From contig NZ_CP019699.1 of assembly GCF_002005165.1 (NCBI RefSeq), positions 930,001 through 994,000 on the forward strand: a stretch of DNA of 64,000 nt. The letters run 5' to 3'. Numbering within the stretch: position 1 is the stretch's first letter; every line of letters starts with the position of its first letter. This stretch comes from Novibacillus thermophilus (GTDB lineage Bacteria; Bacillota; Bacilli; Thermoactinomycetales; Novibacillaceae). The notes below the pieces were generated by a model. The model did no database searches. It was not told the DNA's origin and was given only the letters and a program-made list of their open reading frames with translations. The position numbers and the translations under genes are program-made. Shown here piece by piece: positions 36,989-47,147 of the stretch.

Positions 36989-37056
36989 GTACAAGCAGTT
37001 CTAACGTCCCTGTCCGTGCATACACTGATACAAAGGTGGACAGGGAGTCGATTGAA

Positions 37057-38130
37057 GTGGATACACCGCGTGTTCATGTACGGGGAAAAAAAGATGCGTC
37101 AAAGGGGAAAGGACGTTCGGACACCCTCCACTGGGCTAGCCGAAGACAAAAGCCGCTCCCTTTAGAACGAGAGCCAATTCCCGAACGGGAACATAAACCA
37201 GAGGATTATTGGACGCCTTACTTACAGAAGCGAGGGCGCCCAATCAAGAAAAAAAAGCGCAGACCAAAACGGCGGGCGTCCTCTGCCAACGCCACAGCGC
37301 CCGTTAAAGACAACAAACAGTCGCTTTTAAAATTGATCGTCTCAGGAGGAAGTGCTGTTTTGGTCGGCACTCTGATGGGGCTCATCATTTTAAATGTGTT
37401 CGTGGAAGGGAGCGGATCGGATTTGCCCAATTCGATTGACACTCATACAGAAGGATCTGCACAGACAAGCGAAAGTACGGACGACGATGCGGCCGGAAGC
37501 GGCAGCGTGTTCCTTCCGGAAGTAAACCCAGTCTGGGTGCAAGGTGGAGTATACTCCAGCCAGGAAGGGGCGGACGAGCTGGCTGAGGCGCAACGCGAAA
37601 ACGGTTTGGCTGCTGTTGTTCTGCCGATGGACGGGCAGTACCGGGTGTTTTTTGGTGTCGGTCTGTCAGAGGACGATGCGTCAGACATTGCGACGCAGTT
37701 GGAAGATGAGGGGTTGGACGTGTACTTGAAGGACGACTTATCCGTCCCGTCCGTCTCGCTCAGCGGAGTTTCCGCCCAACAAAGCCAGATGTTAAAACAG
37801 TTGGCAGAGGCCGGACAAAAGGCGGTGAACCGTTTGGCCGCGTTATCCACAGCGGGGGTGGGCGGCCAGGACATCAGCGGCAATTTAAGGCGTGACATGG
37901 AATCCATCGAGCGGTCACATCGGACGTTTCTTACTGCGTTCGGTAAAGTGGAGACAGCGTTACCTGACGAACAACGACAGGCGGTGCAGGTGATGGATCA
38001 ATCTTTGGCACAAGCGGTGGAAGCAATTCAGCAGTATGATCGGGAGTCTTCTCTCCCGTATTTGTGGCAAGTTCAAGAAGGGATCATGCACTATTTGATG
38101 GCGTACCGGCAGTTGAGCGGCGTCGATTGA
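37057..38130 (+). CDS. SPOR-domain sporulation protein (SpoIIB-like)
   Basis: A bitopic protein of about 357 residues. A basic cytoplasmic N-terminus (KKKKRRPKRRAS) is followed by a TM segment (about 96-118), a Ser/Thr/Asp-rich stretch and a SPOR domain (about 170-235: VWVQGGVYSSQEGADELA). A helical C-terminal extension ends the protein. Bacillus spoIIB, a SPOR protein for septal peptidoglycan dissolution, lies between comC and radC, which fits. GTG 37057 has CAGGGAG upstream; GTG 37036 is possible. Confidence 0.75.
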   Translation: MDTPRVHVRGKKDASKGKGRSDTLHWASRRQKPLPLEREPIPEREHKPEDYWTPYLQKRGRPIKKKKRRPKRRASSANATAPVKDNKQSLLKLIVSGGSAVLVGTLMGLIILNVFVEGSGSDLPNSIDTHTEGSAQTSESTDDDAAGSGSVFLPEVNPVWVQGGVYSSQEGADELAEAQRENGLAAVVLPMDGQYRVFFGVGLSEDDASDIATQLEDEGLDVYLKDDLSVPSVSLSGVSAQQSQMLKQLAEAGQKAVNRLAALSTAGVGGQDISGNLRRDMESIERSHRTFLTAFGKVETALPDEQRQAVQVMDQSLAQAVEAIQQYDRESSLPYLWQVQEGIMHYLMAYRQLSGVD

Positions 38131-38164
38131 CGAATTCACCATGCGACTTTCATAGAAAGTGGAC

Positions 38165-38203
38165 AACTTTCGGACACTATGACAGTGCCCGGAAGTTTTT
38201 TAT
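38165..38203 (+). terminator. Terminator after the SpoIIB-like gene
   Basis: AACTTTCGG...CACT and AGTG..CCGGAAGTT form an interrupted inverted repeat (38165-38197) followed by a T-run. Confidence 0.7.
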
Positions 38204-38266
38204 TTGCCTAACACACGGCGGAGTGGGATAATAGTTTTGCGATTTCAAGTAAAGGGGACATTCTAC

Positions 38267-39688
38267 ATGAAATACCGTAGGGAACGTGATCTTTTGGGGG
38301 AAAAACAAGTACCGGAAGATGCCTACTACGGCATTCAGACAGTGCGGGCGGTGGAAAACTTCCCGATCACGGGGTCCCCGCCGCACCCGGAACTCATTCG
38401 TGCGTTAGCGGTCGTGAAAAAAGCCGCTGCCCGGGCCAACGCCCGTGTCGGCACACTGCCGCAAGACATAGCGGACGCCATCATACAGGCGGCGGACGAA
38501 ATTATACAAGGAAAAATGATGGAACAATTCGTGGTCGACGCCATTCAGGGCGGTGCCGGGACATCGATCAACATGAATGTGAATGAAGTGATTGCGAACC
38601 GGGCTATCGAACTCCTAGGCGGAGAGAAAGGCGACTACACGAAAGTGAGCCCGAACTCCCACGTTAACATGGCGCAGTCGACGAATGACGCTTTGCCGAC
38701 GGCCATCCATATCGCAGTGCTCCGCTTAGCCGACGGATTGTGCCAGTCGCTGCAGAAGCTTCTTGAGGCGCTTCGGCAAAAAGAGAAGGAAATGGACGAT
38801 GTGATTAAAATGGGGCGTACCCACTTACAAGATGCCGTTCCCATTCGCCTCGGACAAGAATTCGGGGCGTACGCGCGGGTGATCCAACGGGATTTGGCTC
38901 GCGTCCAAGAGTCTGTGAAGCACTTGTACGCTGTCAACATGGGAGCGACAGCTGTCGGAACCGGTTTGAACGCGTTGCCCGAATACATGGAGTACGTCAC
39001 GCAATTTTTGGCAGAGGAGACAGGACTCCCTCTCAAGCAGACCGAACACCTGGTAGACGCCACACAGAACACAGACCGCTATACACAAGTGTCGGCCTCG
39101 TTAAAGATTTTGGCGATTAATCTGTCCAAGATAGCCAATGATTTGCGGCTGTTGTCTTCTGGGCCCCTCACGGGGTTAAATGAAATCAACCTCCCGGCGC
39201 GGCAGCCCGGGTCCTCCATTATGCCGGGCAAAGTCAACCCGGTGATCGCTGAAGTGGTCAACCAAATCTCTTTTCAAGTGATCGGGAACGACCATACGAT
39301 TTCGCTCGCGTCGGAAGCAGGCCAGCTGGAACTAAATGTGATGGGGCCTGTACTCGTGTTCAACTTGCTCCAGTCCCTGACAATATTGCGCAACGGCATT
39401 CGCGTGTTTACCCATTACGCCATTGAAGGGATTACCGCCAATGTCGAACGATGTCGTGAGATGGTGGAAAACAGCGTCGGCATTATTACCGCCATCAACC
39501 CCCACGTCGGGTATGAAACAGCGTCGCACATCGCGAAGCTGGCGCTGTCCACCGGACAGTCGGTTCGAGAAATTTGTTTGGAATACGGTTATTTGACGGA
39601 AGAAGAATTGGATACGATCTTGGATGCGAAAGAAATGACCGAACCGGGAATTTCGGGTGAAAAATTGTTGTTCCGCGACCGCAAGTAA
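38267..39688 (+). CDS. aspA: Aspartate ammonia-lyase
   Basis: A 473-residue fumarase/aspartase-family enzyme that deaminates aspartate to fumarate. The signature GSSIMPGKVNP and the active-site TNDALPTA and GRTHLQDAVP segments are intact, and the N-terminus ERDLLGEKQVPEDAYYGIQT is typical. ATG 38267 is chosen because AAAGGGGA precedes it; the frame extends further upstream. In Bacillus maf lies here, so aspA is a lineage-specific neighbour. A 199-base gap with a nested hairpin follows before radC. Confidence 0.96.
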   Translation: MKYRRERDLLGEKQVPEDAYYGIQTVRAVENFPITGSPPHPELIRALAVVKKAAARANARVGTLPQDIADAIIQAADEIIQGKMMEQFVVDAIQGGAGTSINMNVNEVIANRAIELLGGEKGDYTKVSPNSHVNMAQSTNDALPTAIHIAVLRLADGLCQSLQKLLEALRQKEKEMDDVIKMGRTHLQDAVPIRLGQEFGAYARVIQRDLARVQESVKHLYAVNMGATAVGTGLNALPEYMEYVTQFLAEETGLPLKQTEHLVDATQNTDRYTQVSASLKILAINLSKIANDLRLLSSGPLTGLNEINLPARQPGSSIMPGKVNPVIAEVVNQISFQVIGNDHTISLASEAGQLELNVMGPVLVFNLLQSLTILRNGIRVFTHYAIEGITANVERCREMVENSVGIITAINPHVGYETASHIAKLALSTGQSVREICLEYGYLTEEELDTILDAKEMTEPGISGEKLLFRDRK

Positions 39689-39887
39689 TCTTGTCACGTC
39701 CTGTCTGCTCTGTTAAACTGAACGTTAGGCAATTAAGGCAAAAAATGTGTCTGTTTTTGACGAAGAAGAGAATTTAAAAACCGTTATCGTATGGGGAACA
39801 CGATTCGGACGGAAAGACTCTCCGTGGGCAAACGGCCTTGATGTTTTCCGTCGGCGCGAGATTGGGAACGTGAGGGGGCACTGACGG

Positions 39888-40586
39888 TTGGCTGATCGTG
39901 AAACGAAGGGCGTCATGATTCGGGACGTTCCGCCAGACGAACGCCCGCGTGAACGTCTGATGCAGTACGGGGCAGCGGCGCTCTCTAACGCGGAGTTGCT
40001 AGCCATCCTACTGCGGACTGGAACGTCGTCTTTGTCAGCTGTTCATTTGGCGGAACGGATCTTGGCGCACACAGGCGGTCTAAAAGGACTGACGGACAGC
40101 ACCATTGAGTCGTTAGTCGAACTGAAAGGCGTCGGTCCCGCAAAGGCGATTCAAATACTGGCCGGTGTCGAATTGGGGCGCCGCATCTCGCGGAGTTTGC
40201 CGGAAGAGCGTTTCACGGTGCGGTCACCGCAAGATGCCGCAGACTTGATGATGGACGAGCTGCAGCATTTGGCGCAGGAACATTTTGTATGCCTGTTTTT
40301 AAATACGAAAAATCAGGTCATCGGTAAAGACACCATCTTTATAGGCAGTTTGAACGCCTCCATCGTCCACCCTCGGGAAGTCTTTCGCAGGGCGATCCAA
40401 CGTGCCAGTGCCGCTGTCATCTGTTTGCACAACCATCCGAGTGGTGACCCGTCCCCGAGCGCGGAAGACCGGAATGTGACGAAGCGATTGCAAGAAGCGG
40501 GAAAGCTGCTAGGAATTGACGTGTTGGATCACATTATTATCGGCGAACAGTCCTTTTACAGCATGAAAGAAAACGGACTGATGTAA
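39888..40586 (+). CDS. radC: DNA repair protein RadC (JAMM family)
   Basis: A 232-residue UPF0758/RadC protein. An N-terminal helix-hairpin-helix-like region ([17 protein letters not shown]) is followed by the JAMM motif [15 protein letters not shown] near residue 180, with the metal-binding histidines. TTG start with TGAGGGGG upstream. Its place before mreB is conserved in Bacillales. Exact function in repair or recombination is unclear. Confidence 0.95.
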   Translation: MADRETKGVMIRDVPPDERPRERLMQYGAAALSNAELLAILLRTGTSSLSAVHLAERILAHTGGLKGLTDSTIESLVELKGVGPAKAIQILAGVELGRRISRSLPEERFTVRSPQDAADLMMDELQHLAQEHFVCLFLNTKNQVIGKDTIFIGSLNASIVHPREVFRRAIQRASAAVICLHNHPSGDPSPSAEDRNVTKRLQEAGKLLGIDVLDHIIIGEQSFYSMKENGLM

Positions 40587-40617
40587 CATACGAGCAGATG
40601 AAGGGAGTAAACGTGAG

Positions 40618-41652
40618 ATGTTTGGAGGATTTAGCCGGGACTTAGGGATCGACCTGGGAACTGCGAATACCCTTGTCTACGTCAAAGGAAAAGGGATTGT
40701 CGTGCGTGAGCCGTCAGTCGTCGCCATTGACACGGATTCAGGGAACATCAAAGCCGTGGGCGACGAAGCTAAAAAAATGATCGGGCGCACGCCCGGAAAC
40801 ATTGTCGCCGTCCGCCCGATGAAAGACGGGGTCATTGCAGATTACGACACGACGTGGACGATGATTAAATACTTTATCCGGCAGGCACAACGGCAGCGGC
40901 CGTTATTCAACCGCCTTCCGAATGTGATGGTTTGTGTTCCATCCGGTATTACCGGTGTTGAAAAACGGGCCGTCGAAGATGCGACCAAACAAGCGGGGGC
41001 CAGGAGTGCCCTCACCATCGAAGAGCCGTTTGCAGCCGCCATTGGAGCGGATTTGCCCGTGTGGGAACCGACTGGGAGCATGGTGGTGGACATTGGCGGG
41101 GGAACGACGGAAGTGGCCATCATTTCCCTCGGGGGAATTGTGACGAGCAAGTCGACTCGCGTGGCCGGCGACGACATGGACGATGCGATTATTCAACACA
41201 TTAAAAGGACGTACAACCTCATGATCGGTGAACGGACCGCCGAGACGTTGAAAATTGAGATCGGTTCGGCAATGGCGCCGGAAAACGAAGAAGTGATGGA
41301 CATTCGCGGTCGCGATTTAGTCACGGGGTTGCCAAAGACGATTCAAATATCGTCATCCGAAATCGCGGAAGCTTTGTCAGACACTGTCAATTCTATCATT
41401 GAGGCAGTCAAAATTTCTTTGGAAAAAACACCTCCGGAATTGGCAGCGGACATTATGGATCGAGGGATCGTACTCACAGGTGGAGGTGCTTTATTGCGGA
41501 ACTTGGACACGCTGTTAAGCCACGAAACCGGCATGCCTGTACTCGTCGCAGAAAACGCTTTGGACAGTGTGGCACTCGGAACGGGGCGTGCACTCGAAAA
41601 CATCCATTTGTTTAAATCACGTGGGTTGTCGTTGCGATCATCGCGGAAATAG
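40618..41652 (+). CDS. mreB: Rod shape-determining protein MreB
   Basis: A 344-residue bacterial actin homolog that guides lateral wall synthesis. [18 protein letters not shown], the phosphate-1 loop, and [18 protein letters not shown], the phosphate-2 loop, are intact, as is [15 protein letters not shown] (adenosine loop). ATG with AAGGGAG upstream. Followed by mreC and mreD in the usual operon. Confidence 0.98.
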   Translation: MFGGFSRDLGIDLGTANTLVYVKGKGIVVREPSVVAIDTDSGNIKAVGDEAKKMIGRTPGNIVAVRPMKDGVIADYDTTWTMIKYFIRQAQRQRPLFNRLPNVMVCVPSGITGVEKRAVEDATKQAGARSALTIEEPFAAAIGADLPVWEPTGSMVVDIGGGTTEVAIISLGGIVTSKSTRVAGDDMDDAIIQHIKRTYNLMIGERTAETLKIEIGSAMAPENEEVMDIRGRDLVTGLPKTIQISSSEIAEALSDTVNSIIEAVKISLEKTPPELAADIMDRGIVLTGGGALLRNLDTLLSHETGMPVLVAENALDSVALGTGRALENIHLFKSRGLSLRSSRK

Positions 41653-41663
41653 GTGCTGTATTG

Positions 41664-42566
41664 ATGTGGTTTCGGCTGTTCGGAAATCGGAGACTGTTAA
41701 TTTTGTTGACTTCCCTCGTTCTGCTGATCATCGTCATGAGCATCACAGGGGGGGAACGGGAACAGTTATCTTGGCCAGAAAAGGTGTTCAAAAGCTCAGT
41801 GGCCAAAGTGCAGGCTCTGTTTTACAAGCCTGCCGGAATTGTAGCGGGATTTTTTGAGGACATTTCGCGAATCCGCTCTTTGCACGAGGAAAATACGATG
41901 CTCCGGCAAAAATTAGAAGACTACTTGAGATTGCAAAATGAGGTAGCCGAATTAAAGAAAAAGCAGAGCGAATTGGAAAAACTGGTTGATTACACTGAAG
42001 AGTGGAAAGAGGATTACGTCGTTGCTCAGGTCGTGGCCAGAAGCCCCGACCGTTTCAACGATGTCCTTGTGATCGACCGTGGTAGAGAGGATGGTATTCG
42101 CCCGAACATGCCGGTCATTACACCTGAAGGATTAATCGGCCGGATCGAAAGTGTGACCGACTCCATGGCCAACGTACAGCTCTTGACGAGTTCCCGCTCG
42201 GAGGGGATGCTGAATGCGCCGGCTATAGCGGCAGAGGTGAGGGAACGGGATGCATTTGGCATCATTGAAGGGTATGACCACGAGAAAGAAGCCCTCATAC
42301 TGTCGATGATTGATTCAGATGTGGAGTTGAAAGAAGGGGATACGGTCGTCACCTATCACCAGTCCGAAATATATCCGCCGAACTTGCTCATCGGGACTGT
42401 GGAGGAAGTAGGAGCGGGTATTTACGGCTTGGACAAAATGGCCTTTGTGAAACCGACTGCGAGCTTTCACCGCCTGCAGTATGTCATGGTCGTACAGGAC
42501 TCGGAAAAAATTGAAGTGCAAGAGCACTTAGACGAAACCGATCGGGATGAAAACGGAGGGGATTAG
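41664..42566 (+). CDS. mreC: Rod shape-determining protein MreC
   Basis: A 300-residue bitopic protein with one N-terminal TM segment, a coiled coil (about 70-115) and the beta-barrel MreC domain (GLIGRIESVTDSMANVQLLT, PPNLLIGTVEEVG). ATG 41664 has AGGTG upstream. The G7 run near 41747 stays in frame, which shows that not all homopolymers in this window are disturbed. Ends with MreD one base downstream. Confidence 0.95.
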   Translation: MWFRLFGNRRLLILLTSLVLLIIVMSITGGEREQLSWPEKVFKSSVAKVQALFYKPAGIVAGFFEDISRIRSLHEENTMLRQKLEDYLRLQNEVAELKKKQSELEKLVDYTEEWKEDYVVAQVVARSPDRFNDVLVIDRGREDGIRPNMPVITPEGLIGRIESVTDSMANVQLLTSSRSEGMLNAPAIAAEVRERDAFGIIEGYDHEKEALILSMIDSDVELKEGDTVVTYHQSEIYPPNLLIGTVEEVGAGIYGLDKMAFVKPTASFHRLQYVMVVQDSEKIEVQEHLDETDRDENGGD

Positions 42567-43085
42567 ATGATGCAGCGCCTGTTGTTCATCTTGTTCCTTC
42601 TCTTTCTTTTTATGTTGGAAGGAACGGTCATGCAATTTTTGGTCCCTGATGTGTGGGGTGCCAATTGGACGGTTGTCCCTGCGTTTTCACTTGTGATGGT
42701 GGTCCTCATTTCATTTTACTTTCCCGGTCATCAAGGCATTGCGTACGGAAGTATCCTCGGTTTGATGCACGATCTCACCTTTGGGCACGTGATCGGCGCG
42801 TACTTGTTCAGTTTCACTTTGGCTGCGTACTTTACCGAGCAAATGGCCAAACAGTACCGCCGACACAGTGTGCTGGTCGTCGTCGCCACCTTGGTGGCAC
42901 TCACCATGCAGCTGTTCGTCATTTACGGTTTGTACAGCCTGTTTGACATCACACAGATGGGATGGAATTGGATGGTGTACAGACTGTTGGTCCCCTCTCT
43001 CCTGTTTAATGTGCTGTTTACCATCGTGTTGTTGCGCCCGTTAAAGCGGTGGTTGGCCAAAATGGGGGCGAGTGTGGAAGAGTAG
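42567..43085 (+). CDS. mreD: Rod shape-determining protein MreD
   Basis: A 172-residue polytopic membrane protein with about five TM segments, in the mreBCD position. The ATG is directly after the mreC stop with ACGGAGGGG upstream; ATG 42570 is equally possible. It forms the elongasome core with MreC and the RodA/PBP2 system. Confidence 0.92.
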   Translation: MMQRLLFILFLLFLFMLEGTVMQFLVPDVWGANWTVVPAFSLVMVVLISFYFPGHQGIAYGSILGLMHDLTFGHVIGAYLFSFTLAAYFTEQMAKQYRRHSVLVVVATLVALTMQLFVIYGLYSLFDITQMGWNWMVYRLLVPSLLFNVLFTIVLLRPLKRWLAKMGASVEE

Positions 43086-43169
43086 TGTAAGCAGTGAAAT
43101 CCTCGTGAAAAAAGCAGGAATTGAGGAGATCGTGCCGAATTGCTTTTACATAAGGATGGAGTGACGTTC

Positions 43170-43850
43170 ATGGAACGTGTGCAACACGCCGTCGTTTCCA
43201 TCAAGGGAACGAAGGACGGGCTCGTGTTTTTCTTGGATGATCAGGTCGACTTTACTGAATTATTAGAAGCGTTAGAACGAAAATTGACGGACAAACAGGC
43301 CCGGCTGTTGAACGGGCCGGACATTTCGGTGCACATTCAGTTGGGGAAGCGAAGAGTCTCTGCTGCCGAAAAACAGGCGTTGCGGGCGATGTTGGCGAAG
43401 CGGCCGAATTTGATCATCACCTCTTTTGAATCGAGCGTTGACGTCGACGGTTGCACTGACGAACCGCTAAACTGTATGGAGAACGTATCGACGACTGTCC
43501 GCGCCGGACAAGTGTTGGAAGCGAAAGGCAGCTTGCTTTTGCTAGGGGATGTGAACCCTGGCGGGACCGTCCGATCCGGCGGTCACATTTTCGTCCTCGG
43601 TTCGCTGAGGGGGGTGGCCCACGCGGGCATACGTGGAAACAAGCGAGCGATCATCGCAGCGTCCCACATGTCTCCGACACAGCTTCGCATTGCCGACGCA
43701 ATTAACCGGTCTCCGGATGGGACGGGGGATCACGGCTCGTTGATGGAATTTGCCTATTTGTCCGGAAAGCAGATCGCCATCGAACGGATGAACCGCTTAT
43801 ACCGCGTTCGTCCCGAACTGCAAGACAGAACGAACTGGCAACGCGTTTAA
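43170..43850 (+). CDS. minC: Septum site-determining protein MinC
   Basis: A 226-residue FtsZ polymerization inhibitor. The N-terminal MinC domain (IKGTKDGLVFFLDD) and the C-terminal beta-helix with GDVNPGGTVRSGGHIFVLGSL are typical. ATG 43170 has GGATGGAG upstream; the frame extends further up without a good start. It works with MinD, encoded next. Confidence 0.95.
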   Translation: MERVQHAVVSIKGTKDGLVFFLDDQVDFTELLEALERKLTDKQARLLNGPDISVHIQLGKRRVSAAEKQALRAMLAKRPNLIITSFESSVDVDGCTDEPLNCMENVSTTVRAGQVLEAKGSLLLLGDVNPGGTVRSGGHIFVLGSLRGVAHAGIRGNKRAIIAASHMSPTQLRIADAINRSPDGTGDHGSLMEFAYLSGKQIAIERMNRLYRVRPELQDRTNWQRV

Positions 43851-43901
43851 CTAGGCGTATAGAATGTGGCACGCGTCTGTCCGTCACGAGGAGGGGGCGT
43901 T

Positions 43902-44699
43902 TTGGGAACCGCATTTGTGATCACATCAGGTAAAGGCGGTGTTGGAAAAACGACGACTTCGGCTAATGTCGGCACTGCCCTTGCCCTGTCTGGAAAAAAA
44001 GTATGTTTAGTAGACGCCGACATAGGGTTGAGAAATTTGGACGTCATGATGGGGCTAGAAAACCGCATTGTCTTTGATTTAGTAGATGTGGCCGAAGAAA
44101 AGTGTCAGATGGAACAAGCTCTCGTCAAAGACAAACGGTTCGAAGACCGCCTGTATTTGCTTCCTGCTTCACAAACGAAAGAGAAGTCGGCTGTCACCGC
44201 AGAGCAGTTTGCGGCCATGGTGCACAGCTTGAAAGCGGATTTTGACTACGTCGTCATCGACTGTCCTGCCGGCATTGAGCAAGGTTTTCGCAACGCGGTG
44301 GCAGGTGTAGACGAAGCGATCGTCGTCACGACTCCCGAAAACACGGCCGTGCGCGACGCAGATCGCGTGATCGGGCTGTTGGAGAAAGAAGGCCTTGACA
44401 TGCCGAAGCTGATTATTAACCGCATCCGACCGCAGATGGTTAAAGAAGGTGACATGTTAGAAATAGACGAGATTGTGCAAGTGCTGGCCATTGATTTGCT
44501 CGGTGTGATTCCTGACGACGAACGCGTCATTAAAGGGTCGAACAAAGGAGAGCCGACGGTGATGGACCCCGACTCCCGTGCCGGGATCGCCTATCGCAAT
44601 GTCGGGAGACGCATTTTGGGAGACGCTGTTCCTCTCATGCCGCTCTACGAAAAGGGCGGGTGGTTGGCGCGGGTGAAAAAATGGTTCGGGGTTACGTAA
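43902..44699 (+). CDS. minD: Septum site-determining protein MinD
   Basis: A 265-residue membrane-associated ParA/MinD ATPase. The deviant Walker A is ITSGKGGVGKTTTSANV, with VDADIGLRNLDVMMG as switch region. A C-terminal amphipathic helix (WLARVKKWFG) is the membrane-targeting sequence. TTG 43902 with GAGGAGGGGG. It positions the MinC inhibitor at poles. Confidence 0.96.
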   Translation: MGTAFVITSGKGGVGKTTTSANVGTALALSGKKVCLVDADIGLRNLDVMMGLENRIVFDLVDVAEEKCQMEQALVKDKRFEDRLYLLPASQTKEKSAVTAEQFAAMVHSLKADFDYVVIDCPAGIEQGFRNAVAGVDEAIVVTTPENTAVRDADRVIGLLEKEGLDMPKLIINRIRPQMVKEGDMLEIDEIVQVLAIDLLGVIPDDERVIKGSNKGEPTVMDPDSRAGIAYRNVGRRILGDAVPLMPLYEKGGWLARVKKWFGVT

Positions 44700-44770
44700 G
44701 CTCGTTCATATTTGGTCGTCCTTTCTCATACTTTGTACAAACCGTCTAAATGAGAGAGGATGAGCTGAAC

Positions 44771-45523
44771 GTGAAGCAGGTTGACCGTCGCATTAAGAAA
44801 AGGCGTGACGAACGCATTCGTTCCCTCCAAAGCACCCACTCGCCGTGGCCTGCCGTCCCCCGCAGCTTATCCAGTGCGGAAGCTCGCAGTACGACGTCCC
44901 TTCGACCGGTGTCTTCGCGAGAACGCCGGCGTAAAAAGCGCGGCAAGTTGGGCGTACAAGTACTGATCGCGTTCTTACTGCTCACGTTTACGTACGTCGT
45001 TTTTCAATCCGAGTCCCCAACGGCGAAGCATGTACAAGCCTTTATAACTGAAGTCATGCAGCGCGATTACAACTTTCAGGGGGTGGCTCAGTGGATTGAA
45101 GCCCATCTAGGGAGCATGCCTGCCATCATTCCGACGTTTTCCAGAAATGATGCCACCCGGGAGAAAGGATTGCAGCCGACTGCGTGGGCTCTACCGGTTC
45201 AAGGTGAAGTCGTGGAACGTTACGGAGAAGGTCATCCGTATGTGACTTTCTCCACCTTGAACGGACAAGTGTCGGCGAGCGCCGAAGGACTGGTCGCTTT
45301 TGTCGGGGAGAGAGAGGGGTGGGGGACTTGTATCATCGTTCAACACGCCGGTGACATGGAAACGTGGTACGGTCCTTTGTCAGATGTCGCAGTGGAGCAG
45401 TCCGATTGGGTCCAAGGGGGCCAATTACTCGGGCAAGCGACCGCGTTAGAAGGAACGGTTCAGTTTGGCATGAAACGTGGAGGACACTTTGTCGACCCGC
45501 AAGACGTGATGCATGTTGATTGA
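44771..45523 (+). CDS. spoIVFA: SpoIVFA-like sporulation protein with degenerate M23 domain
   Basis: A bitopic protein of about 250 residues: basic N-terminus, a TM segment (about 65-83: VQVLIAFLLLTFTYVVFQ) and a C-terminal LytM/M23-like domain (LPVQGEVVERYGEGHP). The M23 zinc ligands are not obvious, and the end GHFVDPQDVMHVD is typical. SpoIVFA inhibits and anchors the intramembrane protease SpoIVFB during SigK activation. GTG 44771 is chosen for RBS spacing; ATG 44750 is an alternative. It overlaps spoIVFB. Confidence 0.87.
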   Translation: MKQVDRRIKKRRDERIRSLQSTHSPWPAVPRSLSSAEARSTTSLRPVSSRERRRKKRGKLGVQVLIAFLLLTFTYVVFQSESPTAKHVQAFITEVMQRDYNFQGVAQWIEAHLGSMPAIIPTFSRNDATREKGLQPTAWALPVQGEVVERYGEGHPYVTFSTLNGQVSASAEGLVAFVGEREGWGTCIIVQHAGDMETWYGPLSDVAVEQSDWVQGGQLLGQATALEGTVQFGMKRGGHFVDPQDVMHVD

Positions 45524-46391
45524 TTGGCCGTTTCGGTCTGTACGCTTTCGGGTCCACCCCTGCTTCTGGCTGGTCGTTGTGCCGACCGTTTGGAGTGGAT
45601 ACTTTCTAGAAGTTGTCACGTTGTTCGGTTTAATCCTCATACACGAATTAGGACACGTCAGTGTGGCACGCCATTTTGGGTGGCGCATGACGGAAATTGA
45701 ATTGCTCCCTTTTGGGGGCGTGGCGAAAACAGATGAGTGGGGGACGGTCCCAGCGAAGGAAGAAATGCTGGTGGCCATTGCGGGACCGGCCTTCAATGGC
45801 ATTGTGGTCGTTTTTGGAGCTGGGTGCTATCTGTTCGGTTGGTGGGATACAGAGTGGGCTCAGTTTTTTGTAACAGCCAATATGTGGTTGGCAGGGTTTA
45901 ACTTGTTACCGATTATTCCGTTGGACGGCGGCCGCATTTTACAGGCTTTTTTGAGTTATCGCTTTCCTTTTCGGACGTGCATCACTTCTTCACATTTGAT
46001 TAGTTTCACACTGTCCTTTGGAATGTTAGCGGTGAGCGTGATTCCATTCGCGTACGGAGGACCTCCGCTGTTCAATGTGGGGGTCATTGCCTGTTTTTTA
46101 ATGATGTCCAACGCCTTCATGTGGTACCAGAAACACTATCAGTTCATGCGGTTTTTAATCCAACGGCAGGTTGACGACGTGCCGAAAGAAAGGCCGGTGT
46201 TTCCTTTGCTCGTCTCACATTGTGATACCGTTCAGTCGACTATTCGCCGCTGGAAAAAAGAAGCTTATCACGTCATGGTCGTCCGGGACGACAGCGGGAA
46301 AGTGCTTCGAGTGTTGCCGGAAGAGCGGTTACTGGACTATTTTTTAGCGACTCCTTCTCCCCGAGCGACGATAGGCGATCTCCTTGACTGA
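45513..46391 (+). CDS. spoIVFB: Intramembrane metalloprotease SpoIVFB
   Basis: A 292-residue M50 (site-2) protease that processes pro-SigK in the mother cell. HELGH is at residues 44-48 (LIHELGHVSVARHFG), and NLLPIIPLDGGR near 131-142 supplies the third metal ligand. A C-terminal CBS-like region follows the TM core. ATG overlaps the spoIVFA stop. Order spoIVFA-spoIVFB before rplU is conserved in Bacillus. Confidence 0.94.
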   Translation: MLIDWPFRSVRFRVHPCFWLVVVPTVWSGYFLEVVTLFGLILIHELGHVSVARHFGWRMTEIELLPFGGVAKTDEWGTVPAKEEMLVAIAGPAFNGIVVVFGAGCYLFGWWDTEWAQFFVTANMWLAGFNLLPIIPLDGGRILQAFLSYRFPFRTCITSSHLISFTLSFGMLAVSVIPFAYGGPPLFNVGVIACFLMMSNAFMWYQKHYQFMRFLIQRQVDDVPKERPVFPLLVSHCDTVQSTIRRWKKEAYHVMVVRDDSGKVLRVLPEERLLDYFLATPSPRATIGDLLD

Positions 46392-46464
46392 ACAGGGCAA
46401 CCGTTTTAAGCTTATGGTAGTCTCAAGGGGCCACAGCATACTTCAACACGTTCGGAGGATCGTA

Positions 46465-46944
46465 ATGAAGACATCTTTCAGTTCGCTTGACTTCAGGCAG
46501 ACGATGGGGAAGTTCGCCACCGGGGTGACGGTTGTGACGACACCTGATGGAGAAGGGGTGCACGGCATGACGGCCAATGCGTTCATGTCTGTTTCACTGG
46601 AGCCCCCACTCGTCCTCGTTTCAGTGTCTAAACGGGCCAATACCCATCGGAACATTAAAAAAGCTAACTGTTTTGGCGTTAATATACTACGTGACGATCA
46701 ACGGGACCTTTCGGACCACTTCGCAGGAAGGCGGAATGCCGATTTAGAGCAGAAGATGCAATACTACTGGCATCACGACATACCGCTGTTGTCGGATTGT
46801 CTTGCGAACATCGCCTGCCGCTTGTGGGCGAGTTACGACGGTGGCGACCACACGCTGTACGTCGGAGAAGTCTTCGCCCTCAAACACAACGAGGCGAATC
46901 CGTTAATTTTCTTTGAGGGAAGTTATCGTACTTTAGAACAGTAG
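46465..46944 (+). CDS. Flavin reductase-family protein
   Basis: A 159-residue FMN-binding split-barrel protein of the flavin reductase-like family (HpaC/FRP type): FATGVTVVTTPDGEGVHGMTANAFMSVSLEPPLVLVSV is the flavin-binding beginning. ATG 46465 has CGGAGGAT upstream. Such enzymes use NAD(P)H to supply reduced FMN or FAD to a monooxygenase; no partner is in this window. It is not part of the conserved Bacillus spoIVFB-rplU layout. Confidence 0.85.
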   Translation: MKTSFSSLDFRQTMGKFATGVTVVTTPDGEGVHGMTANAFMSVSLEPPLVLVSVSKRANTHRNIKKANCFGVNILRDDQRDLSDHFAGRRNADLEQKMQYYWHHDIPLLSDCLANIACRLWASYDGGDHTLYVGEVFALKHNEANPLIFFEGSYRTLEQ

Positions 46945-47023
46945 TATGTGTCACTGCGTTGGGACTGATCGACGTGCGCTAGCTTGAGAAGGCCATTGAA
47001 AGGTGAACGTGTGCACTTTTGCC

Positions 47024-47147
47024 TTGACCGGTGCATTTTGATTGTGATATTCTTTATGAGTATGCTTTAACCGCTCGGCGTCGGTTTTTTTTAAGCTTTA
47101 GCACCGAACGCTGGCGAGTCTGAGTGTAGAGGAGGTGCATCGACGAG
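47024..47147 (+). promoter_or_regulatory. Promoter and leader of the L21 operon
   Basis: TTGACC (47024-47029), 18-base spacer and TATTCT (47048-47053) precede a leader with a short CG-rich element and a T-rich stretch near 47086. Bacillota rplU genes carry an L21 autoregulatory leader; this region is in the right place, but I did not fold it. Confidence 0.5.
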
